This document shows, in pieces, positions 1 to 7,585 of a stretch of DNA of 26,226 bases. How positions within the stretch are numbered: the first letter of the stretch is position 1; the number at the start of each line of letters is the position of its first letter. A model generated the notes under the pieces. The model was given only the letters and a program-made list of their open reading frames with translations. It was not told the origin of the DNA and made no database searches. Both the position numbers and the translations under genes were made by a program. This DNA is from VBCK01 sp035511515 (GTDB lineage Bacteria; Pseudomonadota; Gammaproteobacteria; Burkholderiales; Burkholderiaceae_F), in NCBI GenBank assembly GCA_035511515.1, contig DATKFG010000095.1, forward strand, positions 1 to 26,226, given 5' to 3'.

Positions 1-1
1 T

Positions 2-45
2 GATCGCCCCTCGCCCGCGCAGCGGGAGAGGGGAGGGGGTGAGGG
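2..45 (+). repeat. Dispersed palindromic repeat, copy A
   Basis: This 44-bp element is identical, base for base, to the copy at 7586-7629. Inverted versions lie at 1423-1467 and 7502-7543. Its core is itself a hairpin: a CCCCTC-g-CCCGC arm, a GCA loop, then GCGGG-a-GAGGGG, giving 12 positions with one mismatch. It lies just beyond the stop codon of the minus-strand gene ending at 68. Short GC-rich hairpin repeats of this type (REP-like) are common between genes in high-GC proteobacteria. No transposase is attached. It may act as a transcription-end or mRNA-stabilising structure. Confidence 0.85.
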
Positions 46-67
46 CCGCGTGGTCCGAACAAGTGCG

Positions 68-862
68 TCACCTCCAGAAGTCCTCGGCCGGAATGACGAC
101 TTGGACCGATTGAGAGTCCCACACAATCCAGGAGATGATTCCGATCAGATTGCCGTGGCCGTCGAACAGCCCACTACCGGACGAGGTTGAGGAAATTGGA
201 GCCGTCGTCAGCAGGTAACGGGCGCGGTCAAAGACCTGCAAGCCCGATAGCTCCGCTCGAAATACCGATCGTGTCGCAGGATTACCGATGGCATAGACCG
301 GTTCACCAAGTTCCAACGTATCGAATCGGCGCACACCCGCCGCGGGGTGTAACCGCGCACCGCGGACACTGAGGACACACTGACCCATCGGGTAGTCCCG
401 ACCAACGAGCTCTGCCCTGACGAGCTTGTCAATTCCGCCGACACCGATCAGCAAGTCTCGTCCTGCCGACTCGGTCACGAGACAATTGGTCAGTAACGTG
501 TCTTCTGAAATGGCTACGGCCGATCCGGAGATGGTCGCGGGGGCTTCAGGCAAGCCGGAGGCTCCAAGCACGACCGGGTAGACCGAGTCAGGCGCTTGCG
601 CGAATACGTTCGCTACAAGACGGCTCGACGCGTCGGTGACTGGCGCAGGGATATCGGGGCGAGCCGCCCAATGAATCGATTCGGGCACTAGCATCATTTG
701 GTACGAGATCCCAGGCCCGGGCAACTGATTGTCCAGGTGGGCCGCGCCTTGCGAATCCACCCACTGGTACCAGGTCTCCGATGCCAGCGCGGCCCCGGCT
801 TGCAGCAGAGTCAGCATGAATACGGCTGGTCGCAGAAGGTTGTGCCCTCGCCGGTTCTTCAT
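68..862 (-). CDS. DUF4124 / trypsin-fold protein, probable pseudoprotease
   Basis: The start at 862 is chosen because an AAGGGGAC ribosome-binding site precedes this ATG and a signal peptide follows directly (hydrophobic residues 12-27, likely cleavage near ALA-SE). The frame also opens 29 codons upstream at 949 without such a signal. The 264-residue product has a DUF4124-like stretch at 31-50 (WYQWVDSQG) and a trypsin-like fold at about 112-262 (GSAVAIS, AIGNP, GLFDGHGNLIGI). Relatives carry TNCHV at the catalytic His; here it reads TNCLV (Leu128). The usual RDLC Asp region reads MGQC (about 158-162). Only the Ser of SSGSG (Ser228) remains. The product is therefore probably exported and either non-proteolytic or of altered activity. 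The fold is clear; its role is unknown. Confidence 0.8.
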   Translation of the reverse strand: MKNRRGHNLLRPAVFMLTLLQAGAALASETWYQWVDSQGAAHLDNQLPGPGISYQMMLVPESIHWAARPDIPAPVTDASSRLVANVFAQAPDSVYPVVLGASGLPEAPATISGSAVAISEDTLLTNCLVTESAGRDLLIGVGGIDKLVRAELVGRDYPMGQCVLSVRGARLHPAAGVRRFDTLELGEPVYAIGNPATRSVFRAELSGLQVFDRARYLLTTAPISSTSSGSGLFDGHGNLIGIISWIVWDSQSVQVVIPAEDFWR

Positions 863-940
863 CACGTCCCCTTTGCTCAAGCTCTGACCAGGCAGGCCAG
901 CTTTTGAGGCTGAGACACCTTGGAGAAGAGAAGGTTCTAG

Positions 941-969
941 CTCATACAAACTGTTGACAAAAAGCCAAA
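941..969 (-). promoter_or_regulatory. Candidate sigma70 promoter for the DUF4124 gene
   Basis: On the minus strand TTTGGC (plus-strand 964-969) and TATGAG (plus-strand 941-946) are separated by exactly 17 bp, and a TG sits directly before the -10. This places transcription about 70 bases upstream of the ATG at 862. The match to consensus is moderate, and only spacing and position support it. Confidence 0.3.
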
Positions 970-1037
970 TACTCGAGTTCCTGCTTTCTTCCTACAATGC
1001 CGATTGAGGCAAGCGATGAAGCATCGGAGATGAGCGA

Positions 1038-1379
1038 ATGAGACCGCTCGCTGGTTGCTGCAGTGCAGTCTTCTTTCTCGCATCGACCGCTCACGCGGAG
1101 GTCTACTCCGCAACGGGCATGGTCGACGCATTGCGCGCACACGATCCGTCACGCGGCGCGGACCCGGATTGGTTTTCGCTCGCCAAGGTCGACTCGTTGG
1201 GAACCTGCAAGATTGCCGATGCGGGCAACGTCTTATTTCTTTTGCCCAATGGCAAGGAAGGGCAGCGCATGTTCGCGCTCGCTCTCGCCTCGGAGACGTC
1301 GGGCAAGCCGCTGACGATCTGGGTCGATGACACCGTGACGGGTCCTTCCGGTTTTTGCGTCGTAAGTGACATGGAGTAG
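1038..1379 (+). CDS. Small secreted protein of unknown function
   Basis: The product has 113 residues. The ATG is preceded by GGAG at 1026-1029 with 8-base spacing. The first 20 residues (MRPLAGCCSAVFFLASTAHA) form a good Sec signal peptide ending in AHA. The mature part is about 93 residues, with exactly two cysteines (in GTCKI and GFCVV) that could form one periplasmic disulphide. It is largely alternating polar and hydrophobic, suggesting a small beta fold (segments FLLPNG and LTIWVDDT). I do not recognise the family. The divergent neighbour is also exported, but nothing links the two beyond position and shared flanking repeats. A palindromic repeat follows 43 bases after the stop. Confidence 0.7.
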   Translation: MRPLAGCCSAVFFLASTAHAEVYSATGMVDALRAHDPSRGADPDWFSLAKVDSLGTCKIADAGNVLFLLPNGKEGQRMFALALASETSGKPLTIWVDDTVTGPSGFCVVSDME

Positions 1380-1422
1380 CTGCGGTGTTCTGGCGTTCGG
1401 TGAAAGGTCCTGCTCTTCGGCA

Positions 1423-1467
1423 CCCTCACCCCCTCCCCTCTCCCGCTGACGCGGGCGAGGGGCGATC
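1423..1467 (-). repeat. Dispersed palindromic repeat, copy B (inverted)
   Basis: The reverse complement matches copy A (2-45) throughout except for one extra base in the loop (CGTCAG instead of CGCAG). It lies in the 154-bp gap between two convergent genes (stops at 1379 and 1534), where its hairpin could serve as a two-way transcription end, although no T-run follows it. With copy A it brackets the two envelope genes as a long inverted repeat. Confidence 0.85.
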
Positions 1468-1533
1468 GAGCCGCGCAAGTGTTCAGGCGCTCGCAAAAGA
1501 GGGCTGAACGTCCCCTCGCCGCGGCCATCGAGC

Positions 1534-2847
1534 TCACCCCAGCAAGTCTCGGATCCGGTACCACGCCATCGCGGCAACCAGCAACGGCGTGCGAAGCCAG
1601 GGCCCGCCGGGAAATTCGCGGTGCTTGATCGCGGCGAACAGATCGAAACGGCTGGCCGTGCCGCCGATGGCCTCGGCGACGAGGCGCCCGGCCAGTCCGG
1701 TCAGCGCCAGCCCGTGCCCGGAAAAGCCTTGCAAATAATAGACGTTGGGGGCAACGCGCCCGAAGTCGGGGGCGCGGTTCATCGTGATGTCGACGTACCC
1801 GCCCCAAGCGAATTCGATCGCAACGTCGGCGAGCTGCGGAAACACATCCACCATCCGGCGCCGCATCGCCTGTGGCAACCGCCGCGGCAGGATCCTGCTG
1901 TAGCTGACGCGTCCGCCGAAGAGCATCCGGTGATCGCGCGACAGGCGGAAATAGTCGAGCACCCACTGCGTGTCGGCTACGGCCGCCCCGCTCGGAATCA
2001 GCTGCGCGGCGCGCTCGGCGCCGAGCGGCCGGCTGGCCGCGATGAAGGTCCCGACCGGCATGATGCGGGCCGCGAGCCGCGGCGCCAGGTCTCCCAGGTA
2101 GACGTTACCCGCCAGCAGCACGTGCGAGCAGTGCACGCTCGCGCGCGGCGTGCGCACCTGCGTCAATCGGCCCGGCCGGACCTCGATCGCCTGCGTTTGT
2201 TCGAAGATCTTCACGCCCAGGCCGGCGGCGGCGCGCGCCAGCCCCAGCGTGTACTTCAGAGGATGCAGGTGTCCGCTGCCGGCGTCGAACGCCGCACCCC
2301 GGTAGCGGCCGCTCGCGATCCACTGCGGCAATTCGGCCCGATCGATGCGCCGGATCCGGTCGTAGCCGTAATCGCGAGCCAGCGTTTCGACCCAACCCGC
2401 CAGCTCGGCCGCCCTGCGCTGCGTCACCGCAGCCGCGATGAATCCATCCCGCCATTCGCAATCGATGCCGAAGCGCCGGCAGCGCTCCTGGATCAACCCG
2501 ACCGCCTCGACCGTGGTGTCCCAGACCCGGCGCGCGGCCTCGCGGCCCAGCTGGCGCTCGATTACCTGCATATCCGACGACAGTCCGACCAGCGCCTGCC
2601 CGCCGTTGCGTCCCGACGCTCCCCAGCCGACCTGCCTGGCCTCCAGCACCGCGACCGTGCAGCCGGCGTCGGCCAGATCGATCGCGGCCGACAGCCCGGC
2701 CAGGCCGCCGCCGACCACGCACACATCGCACGCGACGTCGTCCTGCAGCGGCGGGAAGGGATCGCCCCGATCCACTGTCGCCTCGTAATACGAATGACGC
2801 GCAAGCGGATCGTCGCAACCGAGCAGGAAACCTCGCTCGCTCTTCAC
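1534..2847 (-). CDS. puuB: Gamma-glutamylputrescine oxidoreductase (FAD)
   Basis: This is the second step of the gamma-glutamyl putrescine pathway: it oxidises gamma-glutamylputrescine to gamma-glutamyl-gamma-aminobutyraldehyde, releasing ammonia and peroxide. Counting from a GTG at 2847 (437 residues; E. coli PuuB has 426), the dinucleotide fold GGGLAG is at 46-51, the adenosine-binding acid at about 69 and GASGRNGGQ at 77-84. The downstream landmarks GHLHPL, GNVYLGDL, GYVDITMNRAPDFGR and QGFSGHG follow E. coli PuuB almost block for block. The start is uncertain. The frame remains open to a TTG at 2943, which would add 32 residues with no counterpart in PuuB, and neither start has a strong ribosome-binding site. 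The gene is transcribed away from the puuD operon. The DAO-family assignment is very secure and the PuuB role is secure from context. Confidence 0.93.
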   Translation of the reverse strand: MKSERGFLLGCDDPLARHSYYEATVDRGDPFPPLQDDVACDVCVVGGGLAGLSAAIDLADAGCTVAVLEARQVGWGASGRNGGQALVGLSSDMQVIERQLGREAARRVWDTTVEAVGLIQERCRRFGIDCEWRDGFIAAAVTQRRAAELAGWVETLARDYGYDRIRRIDRAELPQWIASGRYRGAAFDAGSGHLHPLKYTLGLARAAAGLGVKIFEQTQAIEVRPGRLTQVRTPRASVHCSHVLLAGNVYLGDLAPRLAARIMPVGTFIAASRPLGAERAAQLIPSGAAVADTQWVLDYFRLSRDHRMLFGGRVSYSRILPRRLPQAMRRRMVDVFPQLADVAIEFAWGGYVDITMNRAPDFGRVAPNVYYLQGFSGHGLALTGLAGRLVAEAIGGTASRFDLFAAIKHREFPGGPWLRTPLLVAAMAWYRIRDLLG

Positions 2848-2944
2848 TTGGACATTGGCTGGGGATCGTTCTTGGAAGCTAAGCTTTACCCGATTCGGTC
2901 TGTATCCGGCCCGGCGCGGGATTCGATAGACTGGCGTTGCCAAG

Positions 2945-2958
2945 CCTAGAATACTAGG
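2945..2958. promoter_or_regulatory. Palindrome in the puuB/puuD divergent control region
   Basis: CCTAG-AATA-CTAGG is a perfect 5-bp inverted repeat with a 4-base centre, ending 3 bases before the puuD ATG. It is markedly AT-richer than its surroundings. It sits between the two divergent arms of the putrescine locus (115 bp if puuB starts at 2847), so an operator for a local regulator is plausible. No regulator gene is in the window. With one short palindrome, chance cannot be excluded. Confidence 0.35.
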
Positions 2959-2961
2959 TTC

Positions 2962-3789
2962 ATGTCAATCGACGAACATTCATCAGGTATGAATTCAGAC
3001 TCGGCACGCGCGCCCTTTGTGCTCATTCCGTGCGACAACCGGATGCTGGGCGGCCACGCTTTTCACGTACTGGGACGCAAATACTCCGATGCGGTGCACG
3101 ATGCGGCCGGGTGCCATCCGCTGCTGCTGCCGACCGGCGGGGATCCCGATCTGGCCGCTTTCCTGGACCTGGCCGATGGCATCCTGCTGACCGGTTCACC
3201 CGCGAATGTGCATCCGATGCACTTCGGCCAGAGCATCCGCGACACCGAATTGCCACTCGATCAGGAACGCGACGACGTGACACTGCCGCTGGTGCGGCTC
3301 GCGATCGAGCGGGCGCTGCCGCTGTTGGCGATCTGCCGCGGGCTGCAGGAAACCAACGTCGCGCTCGGCGGCACGTTGCTGCAGGCGGTGCACGAAGAGC
3401 CGGGCCGATTCGACCATCGGGCCGATCCCCAATCCGACGCCGATGCGCAATACCGGCCGTCGCACCCGGTCGACATCGTTGCCGGCGGCGAGCTGGACCG
3501 GATCCTGGGCGTGCGCCAGCTGCAGGTGAATTCGCTGCACGGACAGGCGATCGACCAGCTGGCCCCGGGCTTGCGGGTCGAAGCGCGCGCGCGCGACGGC
3601 ACGATCGAGGCCGTTCATATCAGCGCCCATCCCGGCTTCGCGCTGGCGGTGCAGTGGCATCCCGAGTGGAAGGTGCTGCAGGACCCGGCCTCGACGGCGC
3701 TGTTCCGCGCGTTCGGAGAGGCCTGCCGTGCCGCGCGGGCGCGCCGCCTGGGCGCCGCTTCCACGACCGGTCTTTCGCGCGCTGCCTGA
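2962..3789 (+). CDS. puuD: Gamma-glutamyl-GABA hydrolase
   Basis: This class I glutamine-amidotransferase-like hydrolase (peptidase C26) cleaves gamma-glutamyl-GABA to glutamate and GABA, the last step of the PuuABCD route. The 275-residue product shows the nucleophile elbow AICRGLQE with Cys125, the landmarks PGRFDHR and VNSLHGQ, and the dyad in QWHPEWK (His233, Glu235). E. coli PuuD uses Cys114, His222 and Glu224, the same spacing. The ATG at 2962 gives the full frame. An ATG at 2989 (266 residues) is an equally reasonable start, because homology begins near residue 18 and E. coli PuuD has 254 residues. It heads the plus-strand operon, followed after 8 bases by puuA. Confidence 0.94.
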   Translation: MSIDEHSSGMNSDSARAPFVLIPCDNRMLGGHAFHVLGRKYSDAVHDAAGCHPLLLPTGGDPDLAAFLDLADGILLTGSPANVHPMHFGQSIRDTELPLDQERDDVTLPLVRLAIERALPLLAICRGLQETNVALGGTLLQAVHEEPGRFDHRADPQSDADAQYRPSHPVDIVAGGELDRILGVRQLQVNSLHGQAIDQLAPGLRVEARARDGTIEAVHISAHPGFALAVQWHPEWKVLQDPASTALFRAFGEACRAARARRLGAASTTGLSRAA

Positions 3790-3797
3790 ATCGCATC

Positions 3798-5171
3798 ATG
3801 GGGCTGCGCTCGGATTTCACCCAGTCGGACCTGGAGCGCTTCTTCGACGAAAACCAGGTCGACGAAGTCGAATGCCTGGTGCCGGACCTGACCGGCGTGG
3901 CGCGCGGCAAGATCCTGCCGCGCGCCAAGTTCACGCAGGACCGCGGCATGCGCCTGGCCGAATCGGTGCTGGCGATGACGGTGACGGGCGAGGCGCCGGA
4001 CAGCGACGAGTACGACGCCATCATCTCGCCCAGCGATTTCGACATGGAATTGCTGGCCGACCCGACCACCGTGTGCGTGGTGCCGTGGGTGCCGGCGCCG
4101 AGCCGCACCGCGCAGATCATCCACGACTGCTACTTCTCCGACGGCCGCCTGGTCGACTTCGCGCCGCGTTCGGTGCTGCGCCGGGTGCGCGAGCTGTATG
4201 CGCAGGAGGGCCTGCAGCCGGTGGTGGCGCCCGAGGTGGAGTTCTACCTGATCGCGCAGAACACCGATCCCGACTTCCCGCTGTCGCCGCCGCTGGGCCG
4301 CAGCGGCCGCTCCGAGACCAGCCGGCAGCACTACAGCATCGACGCGGTCAACGAATTCGACCCGCTGTTCGAGGACATCTACAAGTGGTGCGAGGAGATG
4401 GGTCTGGAGCTGGACACGCTGATCCACGAGATCGGCGCCGGCCAGATGGAAGTCAATTTCCTGCACGGCGATCCGCTCGACCTGGCCGACCGCGTGTTCT
4501 ACTTCAAGCGCACGCTGCGCGAGGCGGCGCTGCGGCACAAGATGTACGCGACCTTCATGGCCAAGCCGATGGCCAATGAGCCGGGCAGTGCCATGCATAT
4601 CCACCAGAGCATCGTCGACCGCCGCACCGGCCGCAACATCTTCTCCAACGTCGACGGCTCCCCGTCCGACAAGTTCCGGCACTACATCGGCGGGCTGCAA
4701 AAGTACCTGCCGGCGGCGATGGCGTTCCTGGCCCCGTACGTGAACTCCTACCGGCGCCTGGTGCGGCACGCGGCTGCGCCGATCAACATCCGCTGGGGTC
4801 GGGACAACCGCACGGTCGGCATCCGCGTGCCGCGCTCGACGCCGGAAGCGCGCCGCATCGAAAACCGCGTGATCGGCGCCGATGCCAATCCCTACGTAGC
4901 CATGGCCGTGACGCTCGCGTGCGGCTACCTGGGCATGAAAGAGCGGCTCGAACCGAGCGAGGAGGCCACGGGCAACGCGTACGGCGCGCCCTACGAGCTG
5001 CCGCGCGCGATGTCGGAGGCCCTGAATCTTCTCGCCGGCACGCCGGAGCTGGCCGGCGTGCTGGGCGAGCGCTTCGCCACGATCTACCGGCTGGTCAAGG
5101 AACTGGAGTACGACGAGTTCATGCAAGTGATCAGCTCGTGGGAGCGCGAACATCTGCTGCTGCACGTCTGA
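3798..5171 (+). CDS. puuA: Glutamate-putrescine ligase (glutamine synthetase family)
   Basis: The ATP-dependent product would join glutamate to putrescine, the entry step of the pathway. The 457 residues cover both glutamine-synthetase domains: a beta-grasp at about 20-105 (DLTGVARGKILPR), then the catalytic domain with PEVEFYL at 145-151, GQMEVNF at 215-221, GSAMHIHQS at 263-271, NSYRR at 316-320 and the NRTVGIRVP substrate/ATP loop at 337-345. E. coli PuuA has 472 residues and the same motifs. A role in ammonia assimilation is unlikely, since the gene lies between puuD and the putrescine transporter. The start was chosen because homology begins just after it; there is no obvious ribosome-binding site, so translation may be coupled to puuD, which ends 8 bases upstream. 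Confidence 0.93.
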   Translation: MGLRSDFTQSDLERFFDENQVDEVECLVPDLTGVARGKILPRAKFTQDRGMRLAESVLAMTVTGEAPDSDEYDAIISPSDFDMELLADPTTVCVVPWVPAPSRTAQIIHDCYFSDGRLVDFAPRSVLRRVRELYAQEGLQPVVAPEVEFYLIAQNTDPDFPLSPPLGRSGRSETSRQHYSIDAVNEFDPLFEDIYKWCEEMGLELDTLIHEIGAGQMEVNFLHGDPLDLADRVFYFKRTLREAALRHKMYATFMAKPMANEPGSAMHIHQSIVDRRTGRNIFSNVDGSPSDKFRHYIGGLQKYLPAAMAFLAPYVNSYRRLVRHAAAPINIRWGRDNRTVGIRVPRSTPEARRIENRVIGADANPYVAMAVTLACGYLGMKERLEPSEEATGNAYGAPYELPRAMSEALNLLAGTPELAGVLGERFATIYRLVKELEYDEFMQVISSWEREHLLLHV

Positions 5172-5193
5172 CCACTCCGAGGGCCAGCGCTCG

Positions 5194-6333
5194 ATGAGTC
5201 AATCCGTTTCGATGCGCGCCCGCACGCTGTTGCGGGCCGCTGCGATGCCCTTTGCGCTGGCGGCCGCGCTGTGGACAGCGGCAGCGCCGGCACGGGCCGA
5301 GGACGAAAAGTTCCTGAACATCTACAACTGGTCCGATTACATCGGCGACACCACGGTTGCGGATTTCGAAAAGGAAACCGGCATCAAGGTGCGCTACGAC
5401 ACCTTCGATGCCAACGAGACGCTGTACGCGAAGCTGGTGGCCGGCCACACCGGCTACGACGTCGTGGTGCCTTCGTCGCACTGGGCCAAGCTGCAGCTGG
5501 AGGGCGGGCTGCTCAAGCCACTGGACCAGAGCCGGATCAGCACGTATTCGAACATCGATCCGTGGGTGCTGAAGCAGCTCGCCAAGGTGGACCCTGGCAA
5601 CAAGTACCTGCTACCGTGGCTGTGGGGATTTACCACGGTCGGAATCAATGTGGGCAAGGTCAAGTCTGCACTGGGCTCTCTGCCGATGCCGCAGGACGCC
5701 TGGGACCTGGTGTTCAAGCCCGAATACGCGAGTCGCTTGAAATCCTGCGGGGTGTCGTTCCTGGACTCGGCCGATGAAGTGTTTCCGGCGGCGCTGCGCT
5801 ACATCGGCAAGCTGCCCTACAGCAACAACTCCGCCGATTACCAGGAGGCGGCCCGGATGCTGAGCCAGATCCGGCCGCACGTGACGCTGTTTTCCTCGTC
5901 GGGTTACATCAACGAGCTGGCCTCCGGGGCGGTGTGCGTCGCGCTGGGCTGGAATGGCGACATCGCAATTGCCGCCGCGCGCGCCCGGGAAGCCAAGAAC
6001 GGACAGAACATCCAGGTGCTGTTTCCGAAGTCCGGCGCGGTGCTGTTCTTCGACACGATGGCCATGCCGGTCGATGCGCCGCACGTGGACAACGCCTACA
6101 AGTGGTTCAGCTACGTCTACCGGCCCCAGGTGCAGGCCGGCATCGTCAACAAGGTGTTCGCCGCCAGCGCGGTTCCGGCCGCCATCAAGTACGTGCGCCC
6201 CGACGTGCTGGCAAACCGGGCTCTGCAGATCCGGGGCGAGGACCTGGATAAGCTGGTGCCGCCGGACGCGGTCAGCAACGAGATCCGGCGGCTGCGGACG
6301 CGCCTTTACACGACATTCAAGACGGGGCTGTAG
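5194..6333 (+). CDS. potF: Putrescine ABC transporter substrate-binding protein
   Basis: This is the periplasmic receptor that delivers putrescine to the PotGHI importer. It has 379 residues (E. coli PotF 370), with a signal peptide ending near ARA-ED at residue 35. The polyamine-contact residues known from E. coli PotF are all kept: the NWSDY block (Trp46, Ser47, Asp48, Tyr49), Ser94 in VVPSS, Glu195 in SADEVF, Trp253 and Asp256 in GWNGD, and Asp287 in FFDTMAMP. That argues for putrescine as ligand, with spermidine less likely. GAGGG about 10 bases before the ATG is the probable ribosome-binding site; a second in-frame ATG at codon 7 is possible. It lies 22 bases downstream of puuA and begins the transporter block. 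Confidence 0.95.
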   Translation: MSQSVSMRARTLLRAAAMPFALAAALWTAAAPARAEDEKFLNIYNWSDYIGDTTVADFEKETGIKVRYDTFDANETLYAKLVAGHTGYDVVVPSSHWAKLQLEGGLLKPLDQSRISTYSNIDPWVLKQLAKVDPGNKYLLPWLWGFTTVGINVGKVKSALGSLPMPQDAWDLVFKPEYASRLKSCGVSFLDSADEVFPAALRYIGKLPYSNNSADYQEAARMLSQIRPHVTLFSSSGYINELASGAVCVALGWNGDIAIAAARAREAKNGQNIQVLFPKSGAVLFFDTMAMPVDAPHVDNAYKWFSYVYRPQVQAGIVNKVFAASAVPAAIKYVRPDVLANRALQIRGEDLDKLVPPDAVSNEIRRLRTRLYTTFKTGL

Positions 6334-6382
6334 GCCGGTGAACGCGGACGTCGACCGCGCCTGGCCGGGGGGAGATGCACGC

Positions 6383-7486
6383 ATGCAGCACAACGCGGCG
6401 GGCGACGCGAGTTTCCTGCGGGTCGAACGCCTGACCAAGCGCTTCGACGAAGTCACCGCAGTGGACGACGTGACGCTTTCTATCGCGCGCGGCGAGATAT
6501 TCGCGCTGCTCGGCTCCTCGGGCAGCGGCAAGTCCACGCTGCTTCGCCTGCTCGCCGGCTTCGAGGCACCCGACTCCGGCAGCATCTTCCTGCAAGGCGC
6601 CGAAATTTCGAAGTTGCGCCCCTACGACCGCCCGATCAACATGATGTTCCAGTCGTACGCGCTGTTTCCGCATCTGACGGTGACGGAGAACATCGCCTTC
6701 GGGCTCAAGCGCCACGGGATGCCGCGCGCGCGGGTCGACGAACAGGTCGAGCGCATGCTCACGCTGGTGCAGCTGAAGCCCTGCGCGCGGCGCAAGCCGC
6801 ACCAGCTCTCGGGTGGCCAGCAGCAGCGCGTCGCGCTGGCGCGCAGCCTCGCGCTGGAACCCAAGCTGCTGCTGCTGGACGAGCCGCTGGCGGCGCTGGA
6901 CCGCAAACTGCGCGAGCAGACCCAGTTCGAGCTGTCCAACATCATCAAGAAGGTGGGCGTCACCTGCGTGATGGTCACGCACGACCAGGAAGAGGCCATG
7001 ACGATGGCCGACCGGATGGCGGTGATGAGCAGCGGGCAACTGCTCCAGATCGGTCGCCCCATCGAAATCTACGAGACCCCGAACTGCCGCTTCGTGGCCG
7101 ACTTCATCGGAAACGTGAACCTGTTCGACGGAACGCTCGAAGAGGACGAGACCGACCATTGCATTGTCGCCACGCCGCACGGGCGCTTCTACATCGGCCA
7201 CGGCATCACCGGCGTGCTCGGCCAGTCGCTCAGCGTTGCGCTGCGCCCCGAAAAGATCGAGCTGCAGCCGCAAGCACCCGCCGATACGCGCTTCAACTGC
7301 ATGCATGGTCGAGTGGCCGAACGGGCCTATTTCGGCGCCTCCTCGCTGTACCGGGTGCAGCTCGACAGCGGCATGCGGCTGCAGGTATCGGTTCCGAACA
7401 CCGAGAGACACAGCGGTCTGATGGCGGTCGGATCCGAGGTGTACGCGACCTGCGCGCCCGATTCGATGGTGGTGCTGACGCAGTGA
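6383..7486 (+). CDS. potG: Putrescine ABC transporter ATP-binding protein
   Basis: The ATPase powers putrescine import at the inner face of the membrane. The 367 residues (E. coli PotG 377) contain Walker A GSSGSGKST at 44-52, Q-loop Gln90 in MMFQSYALFPH, signature LSGGQ at 142-146, Walker B LLLLDEP at 162-168 and the switch His200 in VTHDQEEA. A C-terminal TOBE-like domain from about 285 (VALRPEKIEL) ends in VVLTQ, matching the VVLTV end of PotG. The ATG is chosen for its GGGGGAG ribosome-binding site; a GTG at 6338 would add 15 residues. A 142-base gap filled by a large inverted repeat separates it from potH, unlike the tight spacing elsewhere in the operon. Confidence 0.95.
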   Translation: MQHNAAGDASFLRVERLTKRFDEVTAVDDVTLSIARGEIFALLGSSGSGKSTLLRLLAGFEAPDSGSIFLQGAEISKLRPYDRPINMMFQSYALFPHLTVTENIAFGLKRHGMPRARVDEQVERMLTLVQLKPCARRKPHQLSGGQQQRVALARSLALEPKLLLLDEPLAALDRKLREQTQFELSNIIKKVGVTCVMVTHDQEEAMTMADRMAVMSSGQLLQIGRPIEIYETPNCRFVADFIGNVNLFDGTLEEDETDHCIVATPHGRFYIGHGITGVLGQSLSVALRPEKIELQPQAPADTRFNCMHGRVAERAYFGASSLYRVQLDSGMRLQVSVPNTERHSGLMAVGSEVYATCAPDSMVVLTQ

Positions 7487-7501
7487 TGACGGGCGCTGGC
7501 G

Positions 7502-7543
7502 CCCTCACCCCCTCCCCTCTCCCGCTGCGCGGGCGAGGGGCGA
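7502..7543 (-). repeat. Dispersed palindromic repeat, copy C (left arm)
   Basis: This copy begins 15 bases after the potG stop. Its 42 bases are the exact reverse complement of 7588-7629. It is in the same orientation as copy B (1423-1467) but lacks that copy's extra loop base. Like the other copies it can also fold on itself around its central GCGC-containing core. Confidence 0.9.
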
Positions 7544-7585
7544 CACCGCCTGCCCCTGCGAGCACCTCACGTACTCGCGACGCCC

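Noticed and set aside
954..998. TTGACA (954-959) and TACAAT (993-998) as a promoter for the 113-residue gene
   Set aside because: Each hexamer is near consensus, but they are 33 bp apart. Neither has a partner at 16-18 bp on the plus strand.
1621..2949. 442-codon plus-strand open frame opposite puuB
   Set aside because: It is the antisense shadow of an oxidoreductase with clear FAD motifs.
3615..5165. 516-codon minus-strand open frame opposite puuA
   Set aside because: The composition is a His/Arg/Val-rich shadow of puuA codons, with no motif. puuA covers the full region with an unbroken glutamine-synthetase fold.
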